A stretch of 64,000 nucleotides of DNA, from positions 1,240,001-1,304,000 of the forward strand of contig JANFAH010000005.1 in assembly GCA_024663395.1 (NCBI GenBank), written 5' to 3'. Both the position numbers and the translations under genes were made by a program. This stretch comes from Pisolithus tinctorius. Taxonomy: Eukaryota; Basidiomycota; Agaricomycetes; Boletales; Pisolithaceae. Within the stretch, counting starts at the first letter, position 1; the number at the start of each line of letters is the position of its first letter. A model generated the notes under the pieces. The model was given only the letters and a program-made list of their open reading frames with translations, did no database searches and had not been told where the DNA came from. This document shows positions 1 through 12,214 of this stretch, piece after piece.

Positions 1-97
1 TGTGAGTACAAAAAAAACGCAAATAGTCCCAAGATAAATGCACGAATGTTAGAGCGTAATAAGATAGAGGGTAGAAATCGTCCTTATCCAAAAAGGA

Positions 98-3000
98 TTA
101 CCTGATATCCAACTCGCCATCGTCCCCCCCTCCGAGGTCGATAAACCGCGTCATACGTTTCCTCGCCCGGCCCCCATCCCTCGTTGCCTCCACAACGTCA
201 GAATGGTCGTCACTCCGTATGGCGGCACTATCTCGACTGCACGAAACGCCGGCATGGTGTTCGCAAAGCATTTGACCATCGATCTCCCAATACTCCGCCA
301 GTCTCTCTCCACAGCCGTCTTCATATTCACACAATAAGTGTTCAGGGTGGTACCGCCTTCCTGCGTGGTTAACAGCGCAGGGACCTTCTATAGGTTGCCC
401 ACAAGAGGCAGCCGCACACAAGGAATCATTCGCTTCGTGATAATGATACGCGCAAAACGGTTTCCCATCGAAGACGTAGAATTCTTTGTCCGGAAAAGGT
501 TGCTAGCGTATATGAGGTTAAGAAGGACGAATCTCTATCAAGAAGGGTTGGACATACATGACACGCATGGCAGTTGAAACAACCTCTATGATATTTGCCC
601 TTCAGCTGCCCATCTCTGGACGATACAGCCTGCTTTTCTATTGGCAGGTTACAGCGGCGACACTTGGGGAGTTGGTGAGCTCCCTTCAATAAATAAAGTT
701 CGGCAGTGGAAGAGGTACCTTGGGCAAATACATATTCTTCCAACAGCGCTCGCACAATACGCTTCCCTCGTCCATCTGTATCCATCTGCCATCCTCGATT
801 TTTGTCTTACACCTTACGCAAATGTGGTTCTCCTCCGCGTTTCCGTTGCGAATACGAGCGACCTTGCCTGTTGCTTTCACACGTTCCAAATGTACGTGGG
901 GGAGGGATGGATTGGTATGTGAACGGGCAGGTAACTTAGGTGCTTTGTTTTCTGGCGAAGCTGGTCCTGGTACGGTATTCGATCGATTTGGTTTCCCAGA
1001 CCCACCCCGGCAAGTCGAAGGTCCTGCTATCGAAGCGAGAACTGATCCGGAAGCAAGCACCGATATAGATGCACCCTCCTCGATGAGTGTCTCCATCGCA
1101 CGCTCGAGCGCTCCACCAGACCTCGCCGTGCTCTGAGTAGCGGAAGAATTGCAGCGAGTTCGGCTACCAATGGCGGTAGAGTGTGCAGATCCTGCAGAGC
1201 TTGTCGAAGCAGTAGATTCCTTGCGTACTGGCCCCGAGGACTGGCTACGGCCCGGCGAAGGCATCGTCGGAAACCTCACCTTGTTGGTGTCAATATTCGC
1301 ATTGGATTTGCGAAGATTCAGGGGCATCACAACCGGTGTATCTTCATCAGATTCTTCTGCATAGGCTAAACCAGTTTCCGAATCCACAGCGGCGCCCTTG
1401 GTATCAGACGTGTTGGTCGTGTACACACTCTCGTCATCGGATTCATTTGCTCCACCATCATCTTGCTTAAGCATGTCAAGCAATGGGAGGTGCATGTTAA
1501 ATCCGTTCATCATCGGAGACTGAGATACTGTTTCTCCGCTCAGACGGCGTTCGAAAGGGTTTGGAATTGGCGGAGATGGTGTGCGGGAGGGAGATGCAAC
1601 ACGAACATCATTGGGAGATGACAGCGTACGCACACTCTGCTTTGGGGTGACATTATCCACTTCGAAAGTCGGACTAGGATAGCTTGGATACCGTGCACTG
1701 GTTGGGGTCGGGATTGCTGGAGATATAGGCGAGGATGGCAGCGGGGACACTGGAGACGAGCCGTACCCAGAGTTGGGTGAAAAAGGAGGGGTCACAGGAA
1801 CTGGTTTTCGAGTTAGCGATGATGTATAAACAAGACATTTGCAGCGCGCCCAGGAAAACAAGGAAAACCTGACGAGAAGTAACCGTATCATAGAAACGAG
1901 CGCCCTAAAGCGTCTCAGAAAGACCTCTAGTGCGAAATGAAGCGAAATAAAAAGGAAAGAAAAGAACCTCACCATGCGCAACATGAGGCACGGTTGGATT
2001 GATATTTAGAAATTTCGGAGCATTGGAACGCGACTCGTGTGGTGAAATTAAGGGCTGAGGTTGATGAGGACCGGGTAAAGAAGCAGCAAGCATCGCTGCG
2101 CGCGCAACTGCTGCGAAACCCCTACGGCCAACACCAGCCATACCAGCCTCGCCCCCACATTTGGTATCGATATCGCGCTCGTTCTCTGGTACCGGTGATC
2201 GGGGCGGGGGCATTAACGGTGATGAAGGTGGTTGCATCACAAGAGAACGTGTCGTCGAATGCGCGTGTGTTGACGTCGGGAAAGGCACGGTCGAAGCTGC
2301 CGGAGGTTTCTGTGACGAAGAGGCAGGACCTGGGTGAGATGTGAGGGCAAGTATGACGTTGCGGTCGGGTGGTGGTCGCTGGTGATCCAAAGAAGGACGT
2401 GAGGTATCCACATTCGGGCGATGTAATTGGTCAAAGGAAGGGTGAGACCTGTCCATCGCACCCCGATGTGCCACAGAAGAAGTTGCGGAGGGAGTTCGTC
2501 CGGGCCCACGCGGCTGTAAACTTGGTGGAAGAGAGGAGTTGGACTGAAGAATATTCCTTCCTGTGGACGGTGGGACCGGGGGTTGTTGTCGAGGAGCCGG
2601 GCTCTCCTTCCCGGTTAACGATGGTCTCCTCAAGCGTGCACCTACAGACTTAGTATTATGCACATCTCCAGAATTTACCGCGTCGTTCATTCTAGGCGGA
2701 GACTTGAGTTCGAAATGTACCTTGGAAGCCGCCTTGATTCTCTCGATAGTCGGAGCTGCGTTCCGTACGGGACCCACGGGAGGAGACTGAGTTGACGGAC
2801 GATCTTGGAAAGTCAGAGAGTTCCCCCGGTGAGGTACTGCGGTCGACGGAGGTGTTGTGGTGGACGGTAAGCTGTCTTTTCTGGATGCATATACAGCTGA
2901 GGCCAATCGTTGGGAGGAGTCAGGTTGAGGACTGCGTGATTCTTGTCCCCGAGGAGGCGTATTTGCTCTCGCAGACACCATGCTCTGCAGCCGTTGTGGC

Positions 3001-3194
3001 AGAAAGGAATTAGGAGGGTTCGAAGATGTGGGAAGCCTCTGGAGAGGAGGCAGGGGAGGTTGAGGAGGGCATACATGGTCGGCGAGGTCTGCCAATGGGA
3101 CAGGCTGAGAGCAGTTCGAGCATTTCACGGTAGGCAACAGTTGTGATAGACGAGGTGCTTGTGCTGGTGGACTGAGGCCAGCAGCTTGAGCCAT
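98..3194 (-). CDS. LIM-domain protein (paxillin-like, basidiomycete)
   Basis: Large LIM protein of roughly 900 residues, read from the ATG at 3194. The N-terminal two thirds is disordered and rich in Ser and Pro; it begins with a CSNC...HVCP zinc-knuckle-like stretch near residues 24-43. The C-terminal end has cysteine/histidine pairs in LIM spacing: CVRCKTK...CERCW (around 750), CRRCNLP...CFNCHACH (around 560), and a last block with CAAASC...HPEHLLCEYEDGC and CEHH (from 421 down). LIM domains bind proteins; in fungi such proteins (Pxl1 type) act in polarity, the actin ring and septation, so a cytoskeletal scaffold role is inferred. One intron lies near 1800-1980 (acceptor AACCAG) and others near 690 and 425. 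The gene is first of three in series on the minus strand. Family call is firm; exact exon joins and orthology to Pxl1 are less so. Confidence 0.75.
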
Positions 3195-4636
3195 AGAAAG
3201 GAACGTGAGTGCAGGCTAGCAAGGACAGCGGCCTGGATACGTATGCCTAGGCCTCGAGAGAGATGTCAGCGTAAAAATATGTACGAAAAAGCTGGAAGCA
3301 GCTATTAAGGATTAGGTATTGTATGGACTCTTAGAGTTCGTTGTGGGGGAGGACATGCAAGAGAGTTGGGGTCGGAGGACAAGTCGACGTGTGCCGTTGT
3401 TCCTCGCCAATCACAGGCTGCTCGCGATCGCGTCTTTCACTGGCAATGTAAATTATAACACCTCAGCCGCCATCAAAAAGATCGCCAGCTTCATTACATC
3501 CCGACACATGTTCATGTCACATCGCTATCTCAGTGTATTAATATATAAATTCTTTCCCTCCTACCTAATGCCGTTGGTTACATGACACGGTATGGCATCA
3601 ACGTTCCCATCGATTATCCCAGCGAATGTTAGCACCAATCGTTGTTCGACGTTATGAAGTACAATCAACAATACTCTCGGTATCAGTAGCGCTGGGATAG
3701 CCCTGATGTGTAACAAGCTGCCAAATCTTACCCTGTATGATGATCCGGCGAGTGCAAGTGATTCTCAGCGCTACTTGAACACGATCACTCGCCCAGGGCG
3801 AATCTTGCTATCGATAAAGTTACTCGGGTACCAGTCCCAGATAGGGTCGCTGAGCGTTAGAACTCTACCTCAGTGAGGCGCCCTCCATAAAACCCATAAT
3901 TAGGTTGACAACAGTTGGCACCACCCGCCACTTTTACTGCTTCTTCTTCCACGCTAGCGAAGAATAGTCATTCGGGTACACGTGCGCCTTGTTAAATTCT
4001 TTTTTTCTGCTCTGGGATGTAGAGGGGAAGGTTGGCGAGCTTGGCGGTATCATTTTAAAACTCTTGCAAATGACATATACTTACTGCCTTCAAGTCAGCA
4101 AAGTCCTGGTACGATGGTCAAGGGCTTTGGGATAGGAGGTTGCTGGTACAGATAACTCACCGCCGAGTCAAATGCTGGACCGAGACTGAAACAGTGTAAG
4201 CGCCAGCAGTATGGCAAAACCAGGAACGACTATGTACTAAATATAATCACTGATTGCCGTGCGTAAGTACAGTAAGAATTGTTACGCGGATGCTACACAT
4301 AGCAACGATTGCAGACTACACATACATAAGTAGCAGGGATAGCAATGACAAGGTTCCACCCGTGGATCTGGAATTGTGTGGTAAAAAAAAAAGAAATCGA
4401 TAATGTCCATGAAAATTGTACATGACTATGATTGCTCTTGATCCCTTTTCTCTGGCTGGGACACCTGCTCAGATTCTGACGCCCCAGCGGTTAAAGTGTC
4501 AGCCACACCTGGCTGTTGCCCTCCTCGATGTCCGCCAGCCGTCCCGTCAGGCATGGTGGAGTTGAGCCGAGTAAAAAACGAACCCCATTGGCCTATTATA
4601 CTAAGTCAGTTTCCGACCTTATAAGGAGTAGACAAA
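3195..4636. other. Intergenic, no gene seen (upstream of the LIM gene)
   Basis: About 1.4 kb between the LIM gene start and the transcription-factor stop codon. Only short frames without conserved sequence occur. A CCAAT motif lies near 3408. The stretch presumably holds the LIM promoter and the 3' end of the transcription-factor transcript. I see no RNA gene or repeat here. Confidence 0.6.
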
Positions 4637-7600
4637 CTACTTGCCCCAGTCGAACATTCCTCCCGGGATGCCCTCCAAGAGTCCCACATCAGCCATCGCA
4701 AATCGTTCCAACTTACCCGACGCCTGCGGACCGTCGAGTACGTTCAAAACCTGTACATTTCCAGGTGTTTGGCTTGCCATGTGGTTCAACGCAGGATTCA
4801 CGTTAGCCTCCCTCAGTGTCCCCGACGTGAGTGGCCTGATATTTACTAGTGATGAGGATCCTGCTGCAGGCGGTTCTGATTATTAGGCACAGTTGGGAAT
4901 GATTCAGGTATTAAGAATTCCCTGTTACTTGGAAGCTTACCTTCGGATTCTTCATCAGACGAAGTAATGATTGTACCCTTGGGCAGGCCATAATCTGCTT
5001 TACGTGCCTCACCATGGGCGACGAAAACACCGCCACCAGGACGGGATGGGTCCTTTTTGTATTCAAGTCCACCTAGCGGTTGTCGGCCTTTAACACCCCC
5101 TGTCGGGTTGAGCAATGGTGGCTTGTCAAGAGGAAGGGGTGGGCCTTGAGTAGCCTCATAAAGTAGTGAGATAATCTCGGCCGTCTGGAAGCATATAAGG
5201 CGACCATAACCGGCTTCGTCACAAGTCATACTGACCTTCCGTCCAGCAGACATATGCTCGGGAGATATCGCACTCTCCCACCTACGGACGCAATCACGCA
5301 ACTTCCGAAGCTTGATAGCAGCGTCCGCATCTTGCCGTCGAGCCCACGTATGATACTGTGACAATGAATGTCTGTACAATTTCCTCCAGTGGCAACAACA
5401 ACCTCACCTGTACGAGTGCACATGAAGTCGCAGCATATGCAACAAGCAGCCATATGTCATACACACGTTCATGGGTATCAAGCCAATCAATAGATTCCCC
5501 TGTCAGTTTAACGAGGGCAGTCCACGTCTCCATGGTTAAGCCAAACTTGAGGTGCGCCGGGCAAGTGTATGATATTCGCATGAATACACGCCAAAAAATC
5601 ATACAGACGCAAGAGTACAAAAGATGGAGGAGGCCTTGATATAATCATTCACGGCACCATAGAAAATAAAACACTAGGTGCTTACGAACCTGCATTCCAA
5701 GCAGTGTCAACTCCTCGGTACTTGAGGCTTTCTGGAAGATTGGCCTTCCAAGACTCCAAATCCGCCAGTAATTCATAAAGCATCTCGTCAGTTGTAAACA
5801 TCAGACCAGAGGGGCTGCATGACGTTTCAGTATGAGCCTTACAAACTTGCTGGGATCACCTACCTGTAAATCGTCTTCAATACTCGACCAAGGATGATGC
5901 TGAGTCGACCTAATTCATCCATATACAAGTCATTCGGATCTCCCGAAGAAGGAAGGCGTGCATCACAATCCTGTACATCGATCATATAGGGATGACCGTA
6001 CGTCAGGCTTGTCCTAAGCGAGTGTTAGACTAAAGCAAAACACCAAAGACTAGCCCCCAACCATCTGTCGCATATGACACAGGCAACCCATAACCGTCTT
6101 CGGAGTTCGATATTTTGCTTTACGGATTCTGCACGATGGAGCCCCAGATCTTGCGCCTATGTACATCATCCGTCAAAGACCTTCCAAAACACAGAGAATG
6201 AGCTAACCATCCGAATTGCGGTACCGAGTCGGATCCACAATGCTGACAGAGCATTGGGGACGTATTGTGAGTGACTGTCACCCACCATACTCAGAATTAA
6301 CAGTGCTTGTACATTTGCGATCGACGCTGTCGACAATACATCCTCTGTCTTGATGACATTATTCACGATATATCGTATTGAGTCAAAGACCGATTGCAAA
6401 ACTTCTCTGCGGGCGGCCGCAACGAGACACATAGAATAGATTAGAACAGGTGGCGGGCAAGGATTTGCGAGGAATTCTGCTTGGGTGATAATGGGCAAAA
6501 CGGGTGCTATTTCTTTGAAATATGCATTAACAAGGTCCTGAATGACCTCGGGTGCGACATGCAGGTCAATAGGTTTGGGGTGCGATGCTTGCTTGTCATC
6601 TGCGGGGGCATTGTGCACCGAGATAAGGCCATCGCCATTCTTCGATACTTCCCAAGTGTGATGATAACGTTGATCATAACTCTCGTAAACGCGGGACGAT
6701 ATGGTAGCTTGTGAGTGTAACAAGTGGATTGCGTTAGTGGGTCCTTTACAACTTCAAATTAGCCAAAGTGCAGTACGATTAATTCGTGCTTGGATTTACC
6801 GAAAACCTGGCGGTCACTGGGGTCTGCTTGGGGTGACATAGTGGTGCGGCGTGTATCGGATGACTTATCCTTATCCTTTTCAGTACCAACTTCTTCTTCA
6901 GACTGTTTTTTCTTCTTGAAGCGAGTTTCCGCGATGGGAAGGAAAAAGGTACACTCAAAACCGTACTGTTTGCAGTGTTGGCAGAGTGGAGGATCTGCAT
7001 CAGGCAAAACATCGCATCTACACACAATAACAGCCGACAGAGTTAACCGCGTCTACAAGGGAACATGCTATTTACCTGATCTTTCTGGTGCGACAACTGT
7101 CACAGGCACGCTGAGTCTTCGTGCGCTTCTTAGAATCGACGGCAGTGCTATGGGAGGTCGCTGTGGTTTGCTTAGGTGCAACGTCAACTGGGGAACGACC
7201 TTCCTGGTCAGACTCCTTCTCGACGGCAGGGCCCCTGTCGCGAACTCCGTCTGCCCTCCGTTTCCGTTTGCCAGTGGAGACAGATGGTGCGGACGTCGAA
7301 GCTGGTGGTGAGTTAAGAGGCTGCTGCTGTTCGGTAGGTGCCTGCGCAGACCGTGGTGGTGCGTACACCACCATCTGTTGAGGATACTGGGTGTATGGCG
7401 CGTATCCGTGAGGGAGTGGACCGTAAGGTGCAGGATGCATCGGGTAGTACTGATGAGGATGACCGGGTATGCCCGAGCCATTAGCGGCATTCATATTTGC
7501 AGCAGCGGGATAAGCAGGAGGGTTGTGGTGCTGGGTAAACGGGGAAGGGTTCATTGGATAATTGGGATTCATCATGTACGAGATACCGTGGTAAGGTTGG

Positions 7601-7994
7601 AGAGTCGGGGTACGGGCGGTTGTCAATCGAGGAAAGTCTTGCGGAGATTGCGGCAAGTTGTCTACCTGCGGACGCGGAGCTACGGCAGCAGCTTAAGGTC
7701 AATACAACAAGTATCATCAGATGGGTCCATTCCATGACGGCGCGTAGAAATGAAAATGAGACACACACCGGTGGATAGAGGCTGAGAACGATCTCTTGTG
7801 CTGCTCCGGCGGCGGCGAGAACTGGAGGGCTGCGGTGCGGGATGAAAAGCTGACTTTGGTGAGTCGGCCTGTTTCTTCTGCCGTGTCTTCCTCGACGACT
7901 TCGGGGCGGATGCGGATGCCTGCTGCAAGATCGGTTGAGGCGGCGGGACTGTCTGGGGGCCACTCGACTTTGCGTTACGGACGGAAGATTCCAT
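4637..7994 (-). CDS. Zn2Cys6 fungal-specific transcription factor
   Basis: Nuclear transcription factor with a binuclear zinc cluster. The ATG is at 7994. A basic, Ser/Pro-rich leader is followed (intron about 7666-7770) by a Pro/Tyr/Asn-rich region. The cluster is split by an intron: CDSCRTRKIR ends one exon near 7077 and CDVLPDADPPLCQHC plus a final Cys opens the next near 7020, giving C-X2-C-X6-C-X10-C-X2-C-X6-C with a basic FKKKK linker. The middle-homology region follows (6166-6723, e.g. YFKEIAPVLPIITQAEFL), typical of XlnR-like activators. Near the end an intron after GKLP joins to PPAAGSSSLVNIRP, and the protein closes with GGMFDWGK at 4637. Target genes cannot be told from sequence; assignment to a specific regulator such as XlnR would be a guess. 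Confidence 0.82.
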
Positions 7995-8435
7995 TCGTCG
8001 AGACAGCTGGGTCGGCCTAATCTGAAATCACAATACCAACGTATTGCTCCGGATATTGTTTGGCCCTGCCGACTCGTGTCCTGGCCCGCCCTCAAGTTCA
8101 CAGAGCACTGGTCTATTAAACCAAAACAACCATGTGAGCGGATACTACCCTCGGCAGACGACTTGGCAACTCACACAACTGTTTGTGGATCTCCCCGACG
8201 GCTTGGAGATGGGCGGAGTCGGTCAGTTGAAGATGATCAGGCTGGCCAATGCCGTGCCGTCGGGGTACTTATTTTCAAGCGGAGATGAAACTGCCGTCTC
8301 TTATGCACCACCGAGTAGGATGAAGATGCATATCTCATTTGTTGGACACCTCAGAGGTTGAAAATCTCCATGTAGTGTATATGTATTATGGCTGGGTAAA
8401 ATTTGTACCATAGACATGAGGCTACGAGCACTGGC
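7995..8435. other. Spacer between ERF2 and the zinc-cluster gene
   Basis: This 441 bp stretch lies downstream of the Erf2 stop and upstream of the transcription-factor ATG, both on the minus strand. Frames in it overlap other strands and show no conservation. It presumably holds the Erf2 3' UTR and the transcription-factor promoter. No repeat or RNA gene was seen. Confidence 0.55.
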
Positions 8436-10695
8436 TCACTCTTCAGTGGTCCTCTGACCATTGCCCTCTGCGTCGTCCCATCCCAATCCCACGTCGTCCA
8501 AACCAGGATTGATTCGTCGTTTGTCTTCAGTCAAATAGCCGCGTGCGTCCAACCATGACAGTCCTGCCGGCCGACACAAGACTTCGGCCAGATTTGACCG
8601 CCACGACCCGTATGAAAATGGGTTAGTGGGCCTAACACCAGGTTCGAGTGACTTGTGAGCTTGATTCCTAATCTGTTTTACCATGAGATGCGGGAGCTGA
8701 AAATATGGCAAGTCCTACTCACTTGTTCTATGGTAGTGATATTCAAAAACAGCAGCTGCCACCAACTCATGTTCAAGCACAAACACAAACCTGTATGAAA
8801 CGGACTCACCCTCATATGATACGCCAGCAGCGCGGTCACTGGCCATATGACAATAATCGATAAGGAGAAAGCTATCGCGCTCCCTATCCCGTCAACCACA
8901 GCGTGTCGAAGATTTTCATGATTTCTTCGCGTAAGAAGGTATAGGTGTATAGCAGACGTGCAAATCACGAGACAGAGCGTCAAAACCTAGCAGATAGTGT
9001 TGGTCTCATATGCACAAAGGTTGGTTTCGGATTTTCTTACGGCGGAACACAAGAAGGCGAAGAAGAACGTGTAGTTGCGTCGCCCGATACAGTTGTTCAC
9101 CCATTGACAATGATGATCACAGCCATCAACGCAGTTGTCACACTAACGAATTCGATGACATGAGCATTGCTCAACACAGGACAACGAGGACTTGCCATTT
9201 TGCAATGGCTTGACCGCGGTGGGCGATACGTCTTGCAACTCGAGCAGTACTTGACCCGCACGCTACACCATCACCCAAGGTAAGTGCATTTATCGAAACC
9301 AGAACGGAAGCTTACAAGTCATTTCGAACCTTGAGATCCCTTGGAAGCGGAATCCGCACACCACCGTCGGAAGGAGAGACTGCGGGAAGTGGTGGGTCAG
9401 GATCAAGATTTCGCGGCAGAATCCCAGGGTCACGAAATGCCTATATGGATTAGAAAGAACCAGACGTTAAACAAGCAGACTCTGCAACTTACGGTGGTGA
9501 GCATAGTTGAGACTGTGAGTAAACACATGTACGCTCCTACAGCTGCAACTGCAGGGCTTTCATTGCGCCACCACCACACACATGTATTTCCGAACCAGAC
9601 CCCCGAGATTACACAAACAACGGTGAGCGATGCCACGAATGCCCATGGTGAGTCCCCTCCGGTTATCAAGCGGCCACCACAGAAGAATCTATTCCGAGAA
9701 GGATGCTGCTGATAATTCCGTTTCAGCGGACGTACCGGTACAGCAGAGAGTGGGGGTATTGACTTGGGAGGCTCGGCAATGAATATTTGGTTGGGTGACG
9801 GAGAGTAGGACGATGGTCCGCTCGACGAAATTTCCGCAAGTGGATGTGTCAAGGATTTCTGTGGTAAGTATGTAGTAGAGTATTCACCACCAGGAGCATG
9901 CGAATGTTCGGTGGAAGAGAATCGCGAGGTGTGGGGGCTTGAGTTTGACTTATTACGAAAGGAGTCAAAGCTGAAGCCTCGAAAAATGCGTTCGACACTG
10001 GTTCGCACTCGAATACCAGTACTGTTCCACTGTGATGATGGATCATTCGTTGGAGAGCGCGAGGGTATATTGATGCTCCTTGAATGTGATCGATGGCTAA
10101 TGGGGAGCAGAGGTTCTCGACTATGTTTCAGTCGCTTTGTGAAGTGGTCCAGTCCTTTGAGTGATCCTGAAATGTCGGCGCTCGCCAAGTCGGAATCATG
10201 AGACGAAGGACGCCGCAGGGAAGCTAGAGGATACTGCTCAGGGACAGTAGGGTTGGAAGCAGGGAGTGCCTCATGTGAAGTTACGGAAGGAGAGGAGGGG
10301 CGGGAATGAATCGGCCTGGAGGGTCTGAAGAAGGGAGCAGATGGCAATATTCCACCGGCATGTGTTGTGCTTGGTATTGGGGGGACCTGGAAGACGGTTA
10401 TGGTGGGCGGAGAGGAGAGAGGAAGGTCTCGAATATGAAGAGAAGTGGAACCCTGGTTGTGATGACTAGCGATTGAAGTACTTGAACGACCGTGGATGCT
10501 CGAGCCCGAGCCCCGACCGCGGTTTGCACCCACGCTTTTGGATCTCTTTAGAGTGGCACCACTGTCTTGCAGACGCTGCACAGGGACAGCACCGAAATTG
10601 GACGAAGGGAGTGGAAGCTGGGGAGGTCTGAGTTTTGCGGGGGCTGCGGGAGAGGACGAAGAGGTAAACGAAAGTGAAGTCTGCGACGTTGCCAT
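8436..10695 (-). CDS. ERF2: Palmitoyltransferase Erf2 (DHHC type)
   Basis: Membrane S-acyltransferase that transfers palmitate to cysteines of proteins such as Ras; in yeast it works with Erf4 at the ER. From the ATG at 10695 a long Ser/Pro-rich cytosolic region is followed by [15 protein letters not shown] and the first transmembrane pair (around 9430-9700). The cysteine-rich domain is split by an intron: [18 protein letters not shown], then [18 protein letters not shown]; the catalytic DHHC is encoded at 9107-9118. Two further hydrophobic segments (8678-8983) precede the C-terminal NPFSYGSW and [11 protein letters not shown] block typical of Erf2. The N-terminal disordered part is longer than in yeast, as is usual in basidiomycetes. 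It diverges from the adenylyltransferase gene over 165 bp. Confidence 0.9.
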
Positions 10696-10860
10696 CGTCG
10701 CAACAGAAAACTACAAAGGCGACGACGAGGACGACAAGGACGAGGACAATGACATCGACGTCGACAGCCAGTATCCAAAAAAGGAAGGTGTTTCCCATCG
10801 GCGTCACTCGACTCCCTCCCTCCCAAAGTATTAGTATTACAGTCCCGCCGACTCAGAACG

Positions 10861-12059
10861 ATGGACTCGTCAACGGACCAGCTGGAGAGGTCGCTTTTGA
10901 TTGCGACGCTAGACTCTCTCGATACCCCCCACCACCTTGGACCAGCCATTGCATCCGCCGCCGCCAAATCATCCGAGACCCTGGTGATCGCCTTGCTGTC
11001 ACCACTGTTCGAATTGCGACATGTCCAACAAGGGTCGCAAGACGTGCTGGCACGGACGGGTAAATCTTTAGTGACCCCGATATCGCGGACCGACCGATGG
11101 GATGACGTTCAGCAACTTCTGACATATGTTTATGTACAAGCAACGAAAGTTGCTCAGGACAACGGAAGAATACTCATGGACGTCACCGTGCTTCTTAGGG
11201 GTTGTGAGCAACCCCTCCCCGCGGATTTAGCTGACGGAATGGACATCTGTTTCTTGGTCCAAGGCGGTACGTCGATACCGCCCGTTGGGAACACACAGAT
11301 GTCGGACGACGTCTCCCCTCTCCAGATAATAATATACCCTCGCTTCCCCTCTCCATCAGAACACTTCCGCAAACAGTCCTCCCCTCTGGAAACCGAGTAA
11401 GCATCGTTGCAGCTCCCGACCCCTCCCAGAGTAGCGTGGAGGCGCTTTATCCCGTGGTTGCTTTAGGCGGTACCTTTGACCACCTGCATGCCGGGCATAA
11501 GATACTGCTGAGCATGGGAGCCTGGATTACCGAAAGGAAACTCATCGTCGGTGTAACAGGTACCGAACATCCTTTTGTCAGTGCTTCTTACACTTAGCCA
11601 CACTAGATGACCTTTTGTTACGGAAAAAAACCCACAGGGACTTGCTAGAACCGTTCAGTGTTCGAGTGGAGAAATCTCGTTCATTCCTACAGCTGTTTAG
11701 ATCGGACCTAGAATACGAACTTGCTGCCTTAACAGACGTGTACGGCCCCACTGGATGGGACCCAGATATCCAAGCGTTGGTTGTAAGCAAAGAAACACTT
11801 CCCGGTGCAGCAGCAAGTAGGTGGAATTCTGCCCAAAGCATCTAGGCTGCTGACCAGTAGGCTATACCTAGTCGGCAAGGAGCGCGCCCGCAAGTCCCTT
11901 CCGGCCCTGCAAACCTTTGTCATCGACGTGATCTCACCCGATTCCGAAAAGCTTGACCACGAAGATGCCGAGTTGCTGCGGCAGACCAAGATGAGCAGTA
12001 CATTCATCAGAGAATGGATAGCTAAAAATCACGACGTGGAGAAGAATGCGAATACATAG
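10861..12059 (+). CDS. CAB4: Phosphopantetheine adenylyltransferase
   Basis: Cytidylyltransferase-fold enzyme that makes dephospho-CoA from 4'-phosphopantetheine and ATP, the fourth step of coenzyme A synthesis. A poorly conserved N-terminal domain is followed by VVALGGTFDHLHAGHK (around 11454-11500), where HAGH is the HxGH nucleotide-binding motif. The C-terminal MSSTFIREWI (around 11990-12020) matches the ISSTxIR signature. Introns: one ends at CATCAG near 11360 (donor near 11267-11271, not fully resolved), one lies near 11560-11625, and one is at 11817-11871, which restores GAAAIGKERARKSLP. The stop is at 12057-12059. The gene is upstream of ATG15 in the same direction, 155 bp apart, with no evident functional link. 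Confidence 0.88.
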
Positions 12060-12214
12060 ATAAGGAGCGGATATGTGTCAACGGATCGCGTATGTTGTGT
12101 GTACCCGTCTGTAGCAGTAGATAATTTATCAATAGGTACTGTAGATGCGAACTGCCCAATAGGCTTACCGCTTTCACTGGTACCGGCTCCCGGGTAACCG
12201 CTTCCTGGCACATC

